From positions 2,114-43,554 of the forward strand of contig MHQP01000007.1 of assembly GCA_001820685.1 (NCBI GenBank): a stretch of DNA of 41,441 nt. Direction: 5' to 3'. This document shows, piece after piece, positions 1 to 7,310 of this stretch. The translations under genes and the position numbers were made by a program. Below the pieces are notes generated by a model. It was not told the DNA's origin and searched no databases. It saw nothing but the letters and a program-made list of their open reading frames with translations. Within the stretch, counting starts at the first letter, position 1; each line of letters starts with the position of its first letter. This DNA is from Candidatus Sungbacteria bacterium RIFCSPLOWO2_01_FULL_47_32 (lineage in GTDB: Bacteria; Patescibacteriota; Minisyncoccia; Sungbacterales; GWA2-42-14).

Positions 1-5
1 CGTCT

Positions 6-37
<32 letters not shown>

Positions 38-138
38 TCCCAGGCGGCAGACTTAACGCGTAAGCTTGGCCACTGAAAGGGTCGATACTTCCAATGACGA
101 GTCTGCATCGTTTAGGGCGTGGACTACTAGGGTATCTA

Positions 139-880
139 CAATTTTGTTGCTCGCAACAAAATTGAAATTTTAAATTCTAAATTTTCAATTTTAAATTGCG
201 GAACGAGACATTTCTGCTCGTTTCTCGGCATTACGGCCGAGTTCGGACTATATCATCACCGAAAGAAAAATTTGGGCGAGCGAGTAACTCACTCGCCGCC
301 GAGTTTTATTTCGGGCCCAGCGTATAGTCTCTGAGGGGTCCGCTGTTGCATCGGACTTCCCTGCGGGTTGCCCCTTCGTTTTCACAAAGTAGGGTTTTCC
401 CGAATATAGCCCCGCCGTCGCCTCACGGCTTTGGCGGGTCCTCGATTTTGTAGACTCTCCGCCTATGGCGGATTCATACAAAATCGGGATAGGTTTTTTA
501 TCCCCGTTATGCGAATCGCACATCGGGGGGACTAGTTTTCCTCCTTCGCTCTTTCGAGCTTCGGAGAATCAGACTCACCGCATACCCTGCGGTTCGCTAG
601 AAAGAAAAACCTAATGTTTTCTCAAGTTCCAATCCATGCGCTGAACAATATTCTTCTAACTTAGAAAGATCCTCTCGCAGCACCTCTACAATAACTAAAT
701 CGCCATTGTCAGAAATGCCTTGAATACTCCCAAGTGTATAGATAAATTCAACCACATCAGAGTGAATTGCTTCTTTGCTTGAACTCTTGATAAAACATTT
801 CACTTTCGTTCTCCTTTTTCTCTTAGCGAGTCCGCGGTCTTCATTTATTTTTAAGCAAATGAATACCGGGACGAGTGTCA
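139..880 (-). mobile_element. Group I intron in 16S at E. coli position 788
   Basis: This 742-nt insertion separates exon end GGAT from TAGATACCC. The 5' exon ends in U and the intron ends in G, as group I splicing requires. Core elements are visible on the minus strand: a P-like element at about 391-407, a Q-like element at about 352-374, the R element CAGAGACTATACG at about 321-333, and the S element GATGATATAGTCCG at about 244-257. Position 788 is a known intron site in small-subunit rRNA genes. The intron holds a 68-codon ORF and ends in an AT-rich palindromic stretch (about 142-198). Subgroup not assigned. Confidence 0.9.
597..803 (-). CDS. Small intron-encoded protein, not LAGLIDADG
   Basis: A 68-codon reading frame inside the position-788 intron. 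It starts at a GTG preceded by GGAG seven bases upstream, which favours this start over reading through from the 5' exon. The product is predicted alpha/beta, starts MKCFIKSSSK and ends EKTLGFSF, and has one helix rich in Glu and Leu near residues 43-55. It lacks LAGLIDADG, GIY-YIG and HNH signatures, so it is either a remnant or a different intron-associated protein. The good ribosome binding site and uninterrupted frame argue that it is translated, but function is unknown. Confidence 0.5.
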   Translation of the reverse strand: MKCFIKSSSKEAIHSDVVEFIYTLGSIQGISDNGDLVIVEVLREDLSKLEEYCSAHGLELEKTLGFSF

Positions 881-1375
881 ATCCTATTCGCTCCCCACGC
901 TTTCGTCTCATGAGCGTCAGGACAAGACCAGCATACTGCCTTCGCATTTGGTGTTCCCCATGATATCAACGGATTTCACCCCTACACCATGAGTTCCGTA
1001 TGCCTCTTCTTGCCTCAAGTTTTGCCGTATCCAACGCACTCTCCCCGTTAAGCGGTGAGATTTAACGCCGGACTAACAAAACAGCCTGGAGACCCTTTAC
1101 GCCCAATAAATCCGGATAACGCTTGGAGCCTTCGTATTACCGCGGCTGCTGGCACGAAGTTTGCAGCTCCTTATTCCACTGGTACGCTCAATCCGGCCCT
1201 CTCGAAAAAGAAAATTTTCACTCAAAAAATTCCATCCCGAAAGGGCCGGACTTGTTCCCAGTTAAAAGCAGTTTACGACCCGAAGGCCTTCATCCTGCAC
1301 GCGGCGTCGCTCGATCAGGCTTTCGCCCATTGTCGAATGTTCTTGACTGCAGCCACCCGTAGGTGTACGGACCGT

Positions 1376-2120
1376 CATATTTGTCCACAATCACTTGTGG
1401 TATAGACTATGTCTTCACCCCTCGTTTGATCGTACAAGGGGGCTAGCGTGTTATAACCAAGATAAATCCTGGCTATCCATTCCGAGTAAACTCGGAATGA
1501 GTCGTTACGGGGTTAATGAACTCATAGTTCTTTTTGCCTCCTGCGCCTGCATTAAGATTTCGCAGTTCTTTTGCCATTGAGAATAATTTCTCAAAGTCTT
1601 TATCCGAAAGAGAACTGCGAACTTTGACCACTCCGTGGTCAAATATTTCAATCATAGCAAGCATAATTTTTGCCTGCCTCTGTTTAAGAATCAGGTACGG
1701 CAGTAAGCGTTCAAGAGTATGTTTAACATCCTGCCGCTTTTGAATGACCAATTCGGCAAGATTATGAGTTCGAATAAATCTGACAGATCCGACTTTACCC
1801 AATGCTTCCTGAAGAAGAAACATCATATTTTTATGTCGAATATGTTGGGTAAAATTTATCTTTAATCGCACGCGATAAGGAAAGCGCCGTCTATCGGGAC
1901 GTTTTTCAATTGCCGCCACAATAGACCCATCGCCATCCAAAAATCCTGCGATATACTGGTCAGAAACATTTTTGCTATTAACTTCCCACGGCGTTGTCTC
2001 CATATTGGGTATTGTAGTACAACCCCCAAAACTTGTGAATATAAATTATCCACACGCAGAGATTTCACCGTTATAAGCTAGATTTTACTAAGAGATTACT
2101 CTCTTAGGAGACTATCGTTA
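1376..2120 (-). mobile_element. Group I intron in 16S near E. coli position 328
   Basis: This 745-nt insertion lies between ACTGAGAT and ACGGTCC, which rejoin to a normal 16S sequence. The 5' exon ends in U and the intron ends in G. An S-like core element GAAGACATAGTC is seen at 1405-1416 on the minus strand, with a GACTC segment near 1493 as a possible P7 partner. A LAGLIDADG endonuclease gene fills most of it and its 3' end runs into the catalytic core. Group I class is likely from the boundaries and S element; subgroup is not assigned. Confidence 0.8.
1473..2003 (-). CDS. LAGLIDADG homing endonuclease (intron-encoded)
   Basis: A 176-residue protein with one LAGLIDADG motif, YIAGFLDGDGSI, near residues 17-28, followed by a basic beta-rich stretch (residues 30-55) and helices around 57-125. 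Single-motif enzymes of this size cut DNA as homodimers and spread their intron into uninterrupted alleles. The acidic residues of the motif are intact and the frame is open, so it may be active. It lies inside the position-328 intron. No clear Shine-Dalgarno precedes the ATG. Its last residues overlap the intron core, so translation and folding of the intron could compete. Confidence 0.93.
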   Translation of the reverse strand: METTPWEVNSKNVSDQYIAGFLDGDGSIVAAIEKRPDRRRFPYRVRLKINFTQHIRHKNMMFLLQEALGKVGSVRFIRTHNLAELVIQKRQDVKHTLERLLPYLILKQRQAKIMLAMIEIFDHGVVKVRSSLSDKDFEKLFSMAKELRNLNAGAGGKKNYEFINPVTTHSEFTRNG

Positions 2121-2267
2121 ATCTCAGTTCCGTCGTTGGGGGTCACGCTCTCACGTCCCCTACCCGTCATAGCCTTGGTGGGCCATTACCCCGCCAACTA
2201 GCTGATAGGACCGAGGCTCCTCCCTAAGTGTCTTGCGACTTTAATCGTGCCTCGCTGCTACTCGGCA

Positions 2268-2336
2268 CGAAATTTTCAATTTTTAATTTTAAATTTTAAA
2301 AAAATGATTTAAAATTTATAATTTAAAATTTAGACT
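2268..2336 (-). repeat. AT-rich palindromic insertion in the 16S V2 helix
   Basis: A stretch of almost pure A/T with nested AAATTTTAAATT-type palindromes sits at the tip of a V2 helix. The flanks pair well (ATCGTGCCTC with GAGGCACGAT), so the insertion extends the helix rather than breaking it. The first 20-21 bases on the plus strand are identical to a segment inside trmD (from 7591), and a related segment ends the position-788 intron. Confidence 0.75.
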
Positions 2337-2545
2337 TTGTGCTGAACAATAGTGAGGCACGATGCTATCGGGCATTAGTCCCGCTTTCGCGGGATTATTT
2401 CCGTCTCAGGGGTAGATGCCAAGGTAATACTAACTCGTTCGCCACTCAACAATTCTTGATGTAATCGCAAATTGCTTCGTTCGACTTGCATGCCTTATCC
2501 ACGCCGCCAGCGTTCATCCTGGACCAGGATCAAATCCTCAATAAA

Positions 2546-2957
2546 AGTCAGGTGTTAAATCTGACAGTGTATCCGTTTTGCTTAAAGCAAAAGCGGACAT
2601 TGAGTCGGAACAACTGGAAGATTCCAATTCTCATGCGCGCACAGCACATAAAAATTAGCAACCAATTGTGTTTTTCACTCGCGCATTCGTGCAAAAATGA
2701 ATGCGAAGTGAATTTTGTTTGTTCGTTTTATGTACCCGACCCGGCGAGACTGTGTCTCGTTATGGGGTTAGGGTTTGTTAAGATGCTTTCCGTTCTGAAT
2801 TTCTGAATTAAACAACCACGCAAATTTCCTTGAAGAAACTTGCGTGGATGTTTGATTCTCGGCTGAGCCAGCTAAGCTGGCCAGGACAACCCGAAAATCT
2901 GCAACCCCTTTCAATTCCACGGGACTAGCCCGCTAGTTTTGATAAACCATATTTAGC
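2546..2957 (-). other. Transcribed 16S leader with several hairpins
   Basis: About 410 nt between the predicted transcription start and the 16S 5' end, with no credible gene. Hairpins on the minus strand include a 13-bp stem with arms CCACGCAAGTTTC / GAAATTTGCGTGG at about 2819-2850, one with arms CGAGAC / GTCTCG near 2745-2760, a TTCACT...AGTGAA stem near 2678-2716 and CTTTTGCTT / AAGCAAAA near 2577-2600. The segment 2731-2770 reads GGTCGGGTAC at its 3' end, a motif repeated twice in the groES leader. Confidence 0.6.
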
Positions 2958-2964
2958 ATTATCA

Positions 2965-2992
2965 ATTATACTCAAGCGTCTACATCTGTCAA
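2965..2992 (-). promoter_or_regulatory. Consensus vegetative promoter for the rRNA gene
   Basis: On the minus strand, TTGACA (2987-2992) and TATAAT (2965-2970) are both perfect consensus hexamers with a 16-base spacer. Transcription would start near 2957 and run into the 16S leader. Confidence 0.85.
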
Positions 2993-3213
2993 TACCAAAA
3001 GTGCATGAATAGTGGATTCTTTTGCTTCCGGTTGATAATGGGCGGAAAAACACTCATTTTTGGCTCTGTTCCAGCGTTCTTGTGACAATACCGACTTTAG
3101 CAAATAAAGGTTTTTCGATCAATCCGGCATTTTTTAGGCAACTCTTGACTTTCTGCATAATTTAATACAGAATATTACCAGAATATGATACCAAAAAAAC
3201 GGGGGTGCTTCCG

Positions 3214-3465
3214 ATGGGTCACGCCAAGGAACGCTATAGAACAATTTCAACCGGATTGAGAGAAGCTTCAGTAAATTTTTATGCTATCCTTGGAATCTCG
3301 GTTTTTGTTCTCTTATTTTGGGGAGTAAATTCGCAAGTTATTTTTAGGGTAGCTGTTTGGAGCGGAGGCATCTCATTTACGATTGCTTTTGTTCTAAGTA
3401 TTATCTCTGGCTTGTTCTCTTGGCGGTACAAATGCTACCTCAAGCGCCGGACCAAAGGACACTAA
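3214..3465 (+). CDS. Small membrane protein, two predicted TM segments
   Basis: Unrecognised 83-residue protein starting MGHAKERYRT. A short basic N-terminus precedes two hydrophobic segments (about residues 22-40 and 48-69), and the tail is strongly basic (KCYLKRRTKGH), so both ends are predicted cytoplasmic. The ATG at 3214 is chosen because GGGGGTG ends six bases upstream; a GTG at 3205 lies inside that site. The stop codon lies in the loop of a strong terminator. A TTGACT hexamer at about 3145 could be a -35 but the -10 is unclear. It is the first of several solitary small membrane proteins here. Confidence 0.6.
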   Translation: MGHAKERYRTISTGLREASVNFYAILGISVFVLLFWGVNSQVIFRVAVWSGGISFTIAFVLSIISGLFSWRYKCYLKRRTKGH

Positions 3466-3482
3466 TATGTCCTTTTTTTTAT
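3455..3482 (+). terminator. Intrinsic terminator with the stop codon in its loop
   Basis: Arms AAGGACA (3455-3461) and TGTCCTT (3468-3474) followed by a T run. The TAA at 3463-3465 of the upstream gene lies in the six-base loop. Confidence 0.85.
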
Positions 3483-3534
3483 TTTTTAGAAAATTTAAAT
3501 ACAAAAAGTGCCGGATACGATCTCGAATAAAAGA

Positions 3535-3554
3535 AAAACCCCGCATTGGGGTTT
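3535..3554 (-). terminator. Intrinsic terminator of the following minus-strand membrane protein gene
   Basis: Arms AAACCCC / GGGGTTT with a five-base loop, then TTTTTC on the minus strand. The TAA stop (3553-3555) forms the start of the stem. Confidence 0.8.
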
Positions 3555-3972
3555 ATGAAAATAATTTTACGGCAATTTCGATAAGAACGAGAAGAAGAAC
3601 AGGCAAGAACCAGAAAAGCACTATCATGAGAAGTGACAGCTGGATTCCCTGCCAATATGACTCTTCAGCCCAACCGCGAGCGCGAAGAAGTTTTCCCACA
3701 TACCGCTCATAGAGGAGATATCCGACGTATGCCCAAATAACTATATTTATAAGCAGCCCCCCGAGAAGAGCAAGTGCATTCGGCTCTTTGGGAACGCCTG
3801 GGATGAAGAGTACTGCTGTGAGCACGAATGCGCTTAGCATTACTGTAGTCATCATCATAAAATTATGACGACACCAGTTTCTAGATTCCGTAACAGCCCT
3901 GCCGAACCCACGGATACTTTCTTTCGTTGCCTTTTCCTCAAATTGCCAATGAACGTACCTCACTGGTATCAT
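3553..3972 (-). CDS. Predicted three-TM membrane protein of unknown function
   Basis: About 139 residues from the ATG at 3972 (MIPVRYVHWQ); an in-frame ATG at 3990 would add six. After an amphipathic N-terminal region there are three hydrophobic segments (roughly residues 42-60, 70-88 and 112-135), with a charged loop YERYVGKLLRARGW between the second and third. No conserved catalytic motif was recognised. A TTGACA hexamer just upstream of the longer start suggests its own promoter, divergent from the next gene. Start is uncertain: no good Shine-Dalgarno at either ATG. Confidence 0.6.
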   Translation of the reverse strand: MIPVRYVHWQFEEKATKESIRGFGRAVTESRNWCRHNFMMMTTVMLSAFVLTAVLFIPGVPKEPNALALLGGLLINIVIWAYVGYLLYERYVGKLLRARGWAEESYWQGIQLSLLMIVLFWFLPVLLLVLIEIAVKLFS

Positions 3973-4000
3973 ATGAACAAAAATTGTCAACCCCGCTCTA

Positions 4001-4030
4001 TTGACAAAATTTTTTAATACACCATACTAT
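4001..4030 (+). promoter_or_regulatory. Promoter of the 4063 small membrane protein gene
   Basis: TTGACA at 4001-4006 and TACTAT at 4025-4030 with an 18-base spacer, 32 bases before the start codon. Confidence 0.7.
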
Positions 4031-4062
4031 AAAAAGTTCAAATCACCAACTGGAGAGCACTC

Positions 4063-4248
4063 ATGGACTCTTGGAGCGATATCTTTGACACTATTAGCGG
4101 CGTTGGTAAATTTCTTCGCATTGTCGGAGTTCTACTCCTTATTGGAGGAGTAATCATTCTCTATACGGGTTTCCTGTCAACCCTTGTTGGAGGAATCACC
4201 CTCGGCATGTCCATTCCGATGATTTTCATCGGACTCATTCTCAGGTAG
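4063..4248 (+). CDS. Small two-TM membrane protein
   Basis: Unrecognised 61-residue protein. After MDSWSDIFDTISG there are two glycine-rich hydrophobic segments (about residues 17-34 and 38-59) joined by a very short turn, so it is a helical hairpin with almost no soluble part. GGAG stands seven bases before the ATG. It has its own promoter (4001-4030) and terminator (4261-4285), so it is monocistronic. The short length, own signals and position between unrelated genes match the other small membrane proteins of this window. Confidence 0.65.
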   Translation: MDSWSDIFDTISGVGKFLRIVGVLLLIGGVIILYTGFLSTLVGGITLGMSIPMIFIGLILR

Positions 4249-4260
4249 CAAGTATTTCTC

Positions 4261-4287
4261 AATAGGCCATTTGGCCTATTTAATTTT
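4261..4287 (+). terminator. Intrinsic terminator
   Basis: Arms AATAGGCC (4261-4268) and GGCCTATT (4273-4280) around ATTT, followed by TAATTTT. Confidence 0.75.
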
Positions 4288-4365
4288 ACCAACAAATTTT
4301 CACTAAAAAAGAGCCGGCGTTAAGCAAGATCCAGTCCTCAAATAAATAATCTTACTTAGGCAGGA

Positions 4366-5646
4366 TTACTGTTTGCTTTCTTCAATAACTTTTTTATACG
4401 CATACGCGCTCGGTCTGATCTTTCGTTCCATTGTTTTGTAGTCCACTTCAACCAACCCGAACCGCGGCCAGAAGCCCTCTGCCCATTCAAAATTATCGAG
4501 AAGCGACCAGTAAAAATATCCGCGGACGTCAACCCCGTCGGCAATTGCCTCGCGCATCCAGTAGATGCTATCTTTAATGAATTGCGCGCGCTTTTCGTCA
4601 GTCGCGTCGGCTATGCCGTTTTCAGTTATGTATATAGGTTTTCCGAATTTTGCCGCTTTTTTGAGAGTATGATAGAGCCCTTCGGGCGCAATATCCCAGC
4701 CGATGTCGGAAACATGCGCATTGGTATTTACCGCGTCCACCGGCCCGAACTTGCCCCCCCAGCCGACGAATTTTACCTTATCGCGGAAATAATAATTGAC
4801 CCCGATGAAATCCTGATGCCCTTTCGCAAGACTGATAGGGCGTGAATCGCGAATATAATCAATTACCTGAACGACCAAAATATCAAAAATGTTCCATGAG
4901 CGGGCAGGCACGTGCCAGTGGAGGTTATATGCGTTTCCCACGCTTACCCTCTCCCCGAATTTTTTATGAATGAGAGCATACGTCAGCTTGTGCGCCTCAA
5001 TTAAATTTTTTAAAACGGCATTTGCCTTTCTGTAGTCCTTCACTTCCGGCGGAAATTTGCCCATGACATATCCAAGCCCGATATAGACACTCGGCTCATT
5101 TAACGGTATCCAAAACGTAATGTGTTCGCCGAGGAGTTCGACAATTTTTTCTGCATACAGAACGAAGTCCTGTATCGTCTTTTTGTTCTCCCAGCCCCCC
5201 TGATTCCGCACCCATAGAGGCAACGTCCAGTGCCACAGCGTTACAAACGGCTCCATCCCCCGCTCGCGAAGAGCCTTTATAACATCGCGGTAGTGCTCAA
5301 TTTCTTTTTCATCGAATTTCCCTTCTTCCGGTTCGATTCGCGACCACTCAAGAGAAAAACGGTGCGCATTGTGGCCGAGAGAACGCGCCATATCGAAGTC
5401 ATCCTTAAAACGGCGATAGTGGTCGCACGCACTTCCGGAAAGATAGTTTTCGGGATGTTCGGCTTGAACGCGGACGCGCTCCCATATTTTTCCAAGCCAT
5501 CCGAATTTTAAATGCGCCCCTTCAGCAAGGCGGTCGGCATTTTTCCGTTCCCATTCCGTCCAGTCGTTATGCGTGTTCCCTTCAACTTGATGGGAGCTTG
5601 TCGAGGCTCCCCAATAAAATTTTTTGGCAGGTGTTAAATCTGGCAT
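4366..5646 (-). CDS. Glycoside hydrolase family 1 beta-glucosidase
   Basis: A 426-residue GH1 enzyme that hydrolyses terminal beta-glycosidic bonds by the retaining mechanism. The N-terminus has the family signature FYWGASTSSHQVEGN (about 10-24), the acid/base Glu lies in PLNEPS (Glu184), and the nucleophile Glu in ITENGIAD (Glu342). WSLLDNFEWAEGF near the C-terminus forms the glycone-binding end of the barrel. Length is slightly below the usual 440-480. No signal peptide, so it should act in the cytoplasm on imported disaccharides or glycosides. Substrate preference (glucosyl or galactosyl) cannot be read from sequence alone. It stands alone. Confidence 0.95.
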   Translation of the reverse strand: MPDLTPAKKFYWGASTSSHQVEGNTHNDWTEWERKNADRLAEGAHLKFGWLGKIWERVRVQAEHPENYLSGSACDHYRRFKDDFDMARSLGHNAHRFSLEWSRIEPEEGKFDEKEIEHYRDVIKALRERGMEPFVTLWHWTLPLWVRNQGGWENKKTIQDFVLYAEKIVELLGEHITFWIPLNEPSVYIGLGYVMGKFPPEVKDYRKANAVLKNLIEAHKLTYALIHKKFGERVSVGNAYNLHWHVPARSWNIFDILVVQVIDYIRDSRPISLAKGHQDFIGVNYYFRDKVKFVGWGGKFGPVDAVNTNAHVSDIGWDIAPEGLYHTLKKAAKFGKPIYITENGIADATDEKRAQFIKDSIYWMREAIADGVDVRGYFYWSLLDNFEWAEGFWPRFGLVEVDYKTMERKIRPSAYAYKKVIEESKQ

Positions 5647-5738
5647 ATCGCTATTATAGCATCAACAGAATCGTGGGAAAACTTATTTGCTACCATAAAA
5701 AACTCCTCCCGCCGGTATTTCAAATACGACCTCAAAAC

Positions 5739-5767
5739 TTGACACTTTGCTTTATTTAGTATATTAT
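5739..5767 (+). promoter_or_regulatory. Promoter of the 5803 small membrane protein gene
   Basis: TTGACA (5739-5744), 17-base spacer, TATTAT (5762-5767), 36 bases before the ATG. Confidence 0.8.
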
Positions 5768-5802
5768 GCTGTTGGGAGCATTCCCTAAACAACGAGGTAT
5801 CC

Positions 5803-6012
5803 ATGGGTTCTGCTCTTGCGTTCTTTTTGAGCGGACTTATCTACTCTCTTCTGACAGCTCTTTTAATACTTGAAACGCTTGCCAGTCCACCAACCAGCGT
5901 GTTTTCCTTTATCATTGCCATGTGGGTTTCCGGCTTCTTGGTGCTCATGACGCTCACAATGTTTAGCTTTGCGTTTTATTCTGCCAGTCAAAAGAGCCGT
6001 TCCCACGGCTAG
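5803..6012 (+). CDS. Small two-TM membrane protein
   Basis: Unrecognised 69-residue protein beginning MGSALAFFLSG. Two long hydrophobic segments (about residues 4-26 and 33-57) are joined by a short loop with LASPPTSV; the tail SASQKSRSHG is basic and probably cytoplasmic. GAGG is five bases before the ATG. It has a near-consensus promoter and a terminator of its own. It shares size, layout and signals, but no obvious sequence, with the genes at 4063 and 11134. Confidence 0.65.
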   Translation: MGSALAFFLSGLIYSLLTALLILETLASPPTSVFSFIIAMWVSGFLVLMTLTMFSFAFYSASQKSRSHG

Positions 6013-6014
6013 TG

Positions 6015-6038
6015 CCCTGCATAATGCGGGGTTTTTTA
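6015..6038 (+). terminator. Intrinsic terminator
   Basis: Arms CCCTGCA / TGCGGGG with a three-base loop, then TTTTTT. Confidence 0.85.
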
Positions 6039-6089
6039 TTTGTCTCTAAATTTTTCACTATGGCTCACACTATGGCTCAAAATTTGGAC

Positions 6090-6121
6090 AAATAAATAAA
6101 AAGCCACCGGATTGGTGGCTT
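6090..6121 (-). terminator. Intrinsic terminator overlapping the stop of the MlaC-like gene
   Basis: Arms AAGCCACC / GGTGGCTT (6101-6121), then TTTATTTATTTG on the minus strand. The stem starts inside the TAA stop codon. Confidence 0.85.
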
Positions 6122-6722
6122 ACTTTTTCTTTCCGTCGACAGTATCGCGGATGTCTTTCAGAAGCTGGTCAAACGAGCTTCGGCGGATGATGGTATTAAA
6201 CTGGGAGCGATAGTTCCCCACAAGGCTGATGCCTCCCGCCATGATATCATAGATTTTCCACTCTCCGTTCACGAGATGCATGCGATACGATACTTCAGCA
6301 TCATCCCCTTTTGCGAACGTAATCTTCGTCCTGACATCGGCCATATTGCCATCGACCTTTTCGGAAAGATAGATAACCGAAGCGCCTTCAGCCATCAAGA
6401 CCTTGCTGAAATAGAGTTTTTCGAGAAGCTCCGTAAATAATGGAACAAATTCGTTCATGCGGTTCGCGTTGGCGCGATAGTGAGTAGCAAGCACCCGCTT
6501 CGACATTTCGTCAAAATCGAACCGGGGCCTTATGGCCTCCCGCACGCGCCGGGCTTTTTCCTCTTCGGCTAACTGCTTATTCTGAAGCATACCCAAAACC
6601 TGGTCGGTCGTTGCCTTCAGCTGGTCCTTCGGACCCGGTGAAGCCGTGGCCGAAACGCTTGAAACTGCAATAAATCCGATGACAGTCACCACCATAAGCA
6701 CAGCACTCGCAAGCCGTTTCAT
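6120..6722 (-). CDS. mlaC: MlaC/Ttg2D-like phospholipid-binding protein
   Basis: A 200-residue exported protein. Residues 1-28 are a signal peptide (MKRLASAV..., likely cleavage after SATA). The rest matches the MlaC/Ttg2 toluene-tolerance family: RPRFDFDEMSKRVLATHYR near residues 65-83, the central VRTKI strand, and the family hallmark GGISLVGNYRSQF near 164-176. MlaC carries phospholipids between membranes in diderm bacteria. GAGG precedes the ATG. No MlaA, B, D, E or F gene is nearby, so the partner is unknown. In a CPR organism, thought to lack an outer membrane and much lipid synthesis, a role in acquiring or moving lipids is an inference. Confidence 0.85.
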   Translation of the reverse strand: MKRLASAVLMVVTVIGFIAVSSVSATASPGPKDQLKATTDQVLGMLQNKQLAEEEKARRVREAIRPRFDFDEMSKRVLATHYRANANRMNEFVPLFTELLEKLYFSKVLMAEGASVIYLSEKVDGNMADVRTKITFAKGDDAEVSYRMHLVNGEWKIYDIMAGGISLVGNYRSQFNTIIRRSSFDQLLKDIRDTVDGKKK

Positions 6723-6810
6723 ATCCGCCTCTTTGGTTAAAGAGCTTTCGGAGTCATCCTATCAAAACCACCGCCCTTTGTTAAGAGGCGGGGTCGAAGC
6801 GTATGTGCGC

Positions 6811-7305
6811 TTAACTTGCGCACGGGAGCAGGTTGAGTCCGGTGTCCGAACCAACCTCATAGCGCGTTGCGCAATCTCCTCCGTCGTTTAGTTCATCTCG
6901 GTTGTTCGAAAAATGTTCGAGGGCCGCATCAAGTTCGTAGTCGTCGTTTGATTGAGTGTACTTGTATCTCCATGTGGTATTATTGACCGGATCCACCGAA
7001 ACCGCAGGAATGAACGTCGGAGCAAGGCCGGGTATCCAGTTCAATCCGGAGTTTGAAGTACACACTCCGCCCCCACAACTTCCTGAAAGCGGCGGAAGTC
7101 CACCGTTGTCCGTCCGATAAAGTTCAATTGCTTTCCGTATCTCCTGAAAATCCAGTTTGCGCTGAGCGTCTCGAGCTTTGATGCGTGAGTCGGTAAAGGT
7201 GATAATAATAAGAGTCGCTAAAACGCCGATGATGGCAATCACAACAAGAAGTTCAACCATCGTGAACCCTTCTTTGCGCGATATGCCAAAAAAATAAGAC
7301 GTCAT
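6811..7305 (-). CDS. Type IV pilin / pseudopilin-like protein
   Basis: A 164-residue protein with a prepilin signal: MTSYFFGISRKEG followed by FTMVELLVVIAII, with processing expected after Gly13 and Glu at mature position 5. The hydrophobic helix is followed by the ARDAQRKLDFQEIRKAIELY helix and a C-terminal globular part with four to five cysteines. Such proteins form pili or secretion pseudopili after cleavage by PilD. The ATG at 7305 is chosen because longer readings run into trmD; it starts five bases after the trmD stop. The stop codon lies in the loop of GTGCGC/GCGCAC, which lacks a clear T run. No assembly genes are in the window. Confidence 0.88.
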   Translation of the reverse strand: MTSYFFGISRKEGFTMVELLVVIAIIGVLATLIIITFTDSRIKARDAQRKLDFQEIRKAIELYRTDNGGLPPLSGSCGGGVCTSNSGLNWIPGLAPTFIPAVSVDPVNNTTWRYKYTQSNDDYELDAALEHFSNNRDELNDGGDCATRYEVGSDTGLNLLPCAS

Positions 7306-7310
7306 TGAGA

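Noticed and set aside
248-523. ORFs of 60-120 codons on both strands within 1-2800
   Set aside because: They lie over 16S exons or the catalytic core of the group I introns and have no ribosome sites or protein-like composition.
597-947. The 116-codon version of the first intron ORF
   Set aside because: Its upstream third is 16S exon sequence. The GTG at 803 with GGAG seven bases upstream is the better start.
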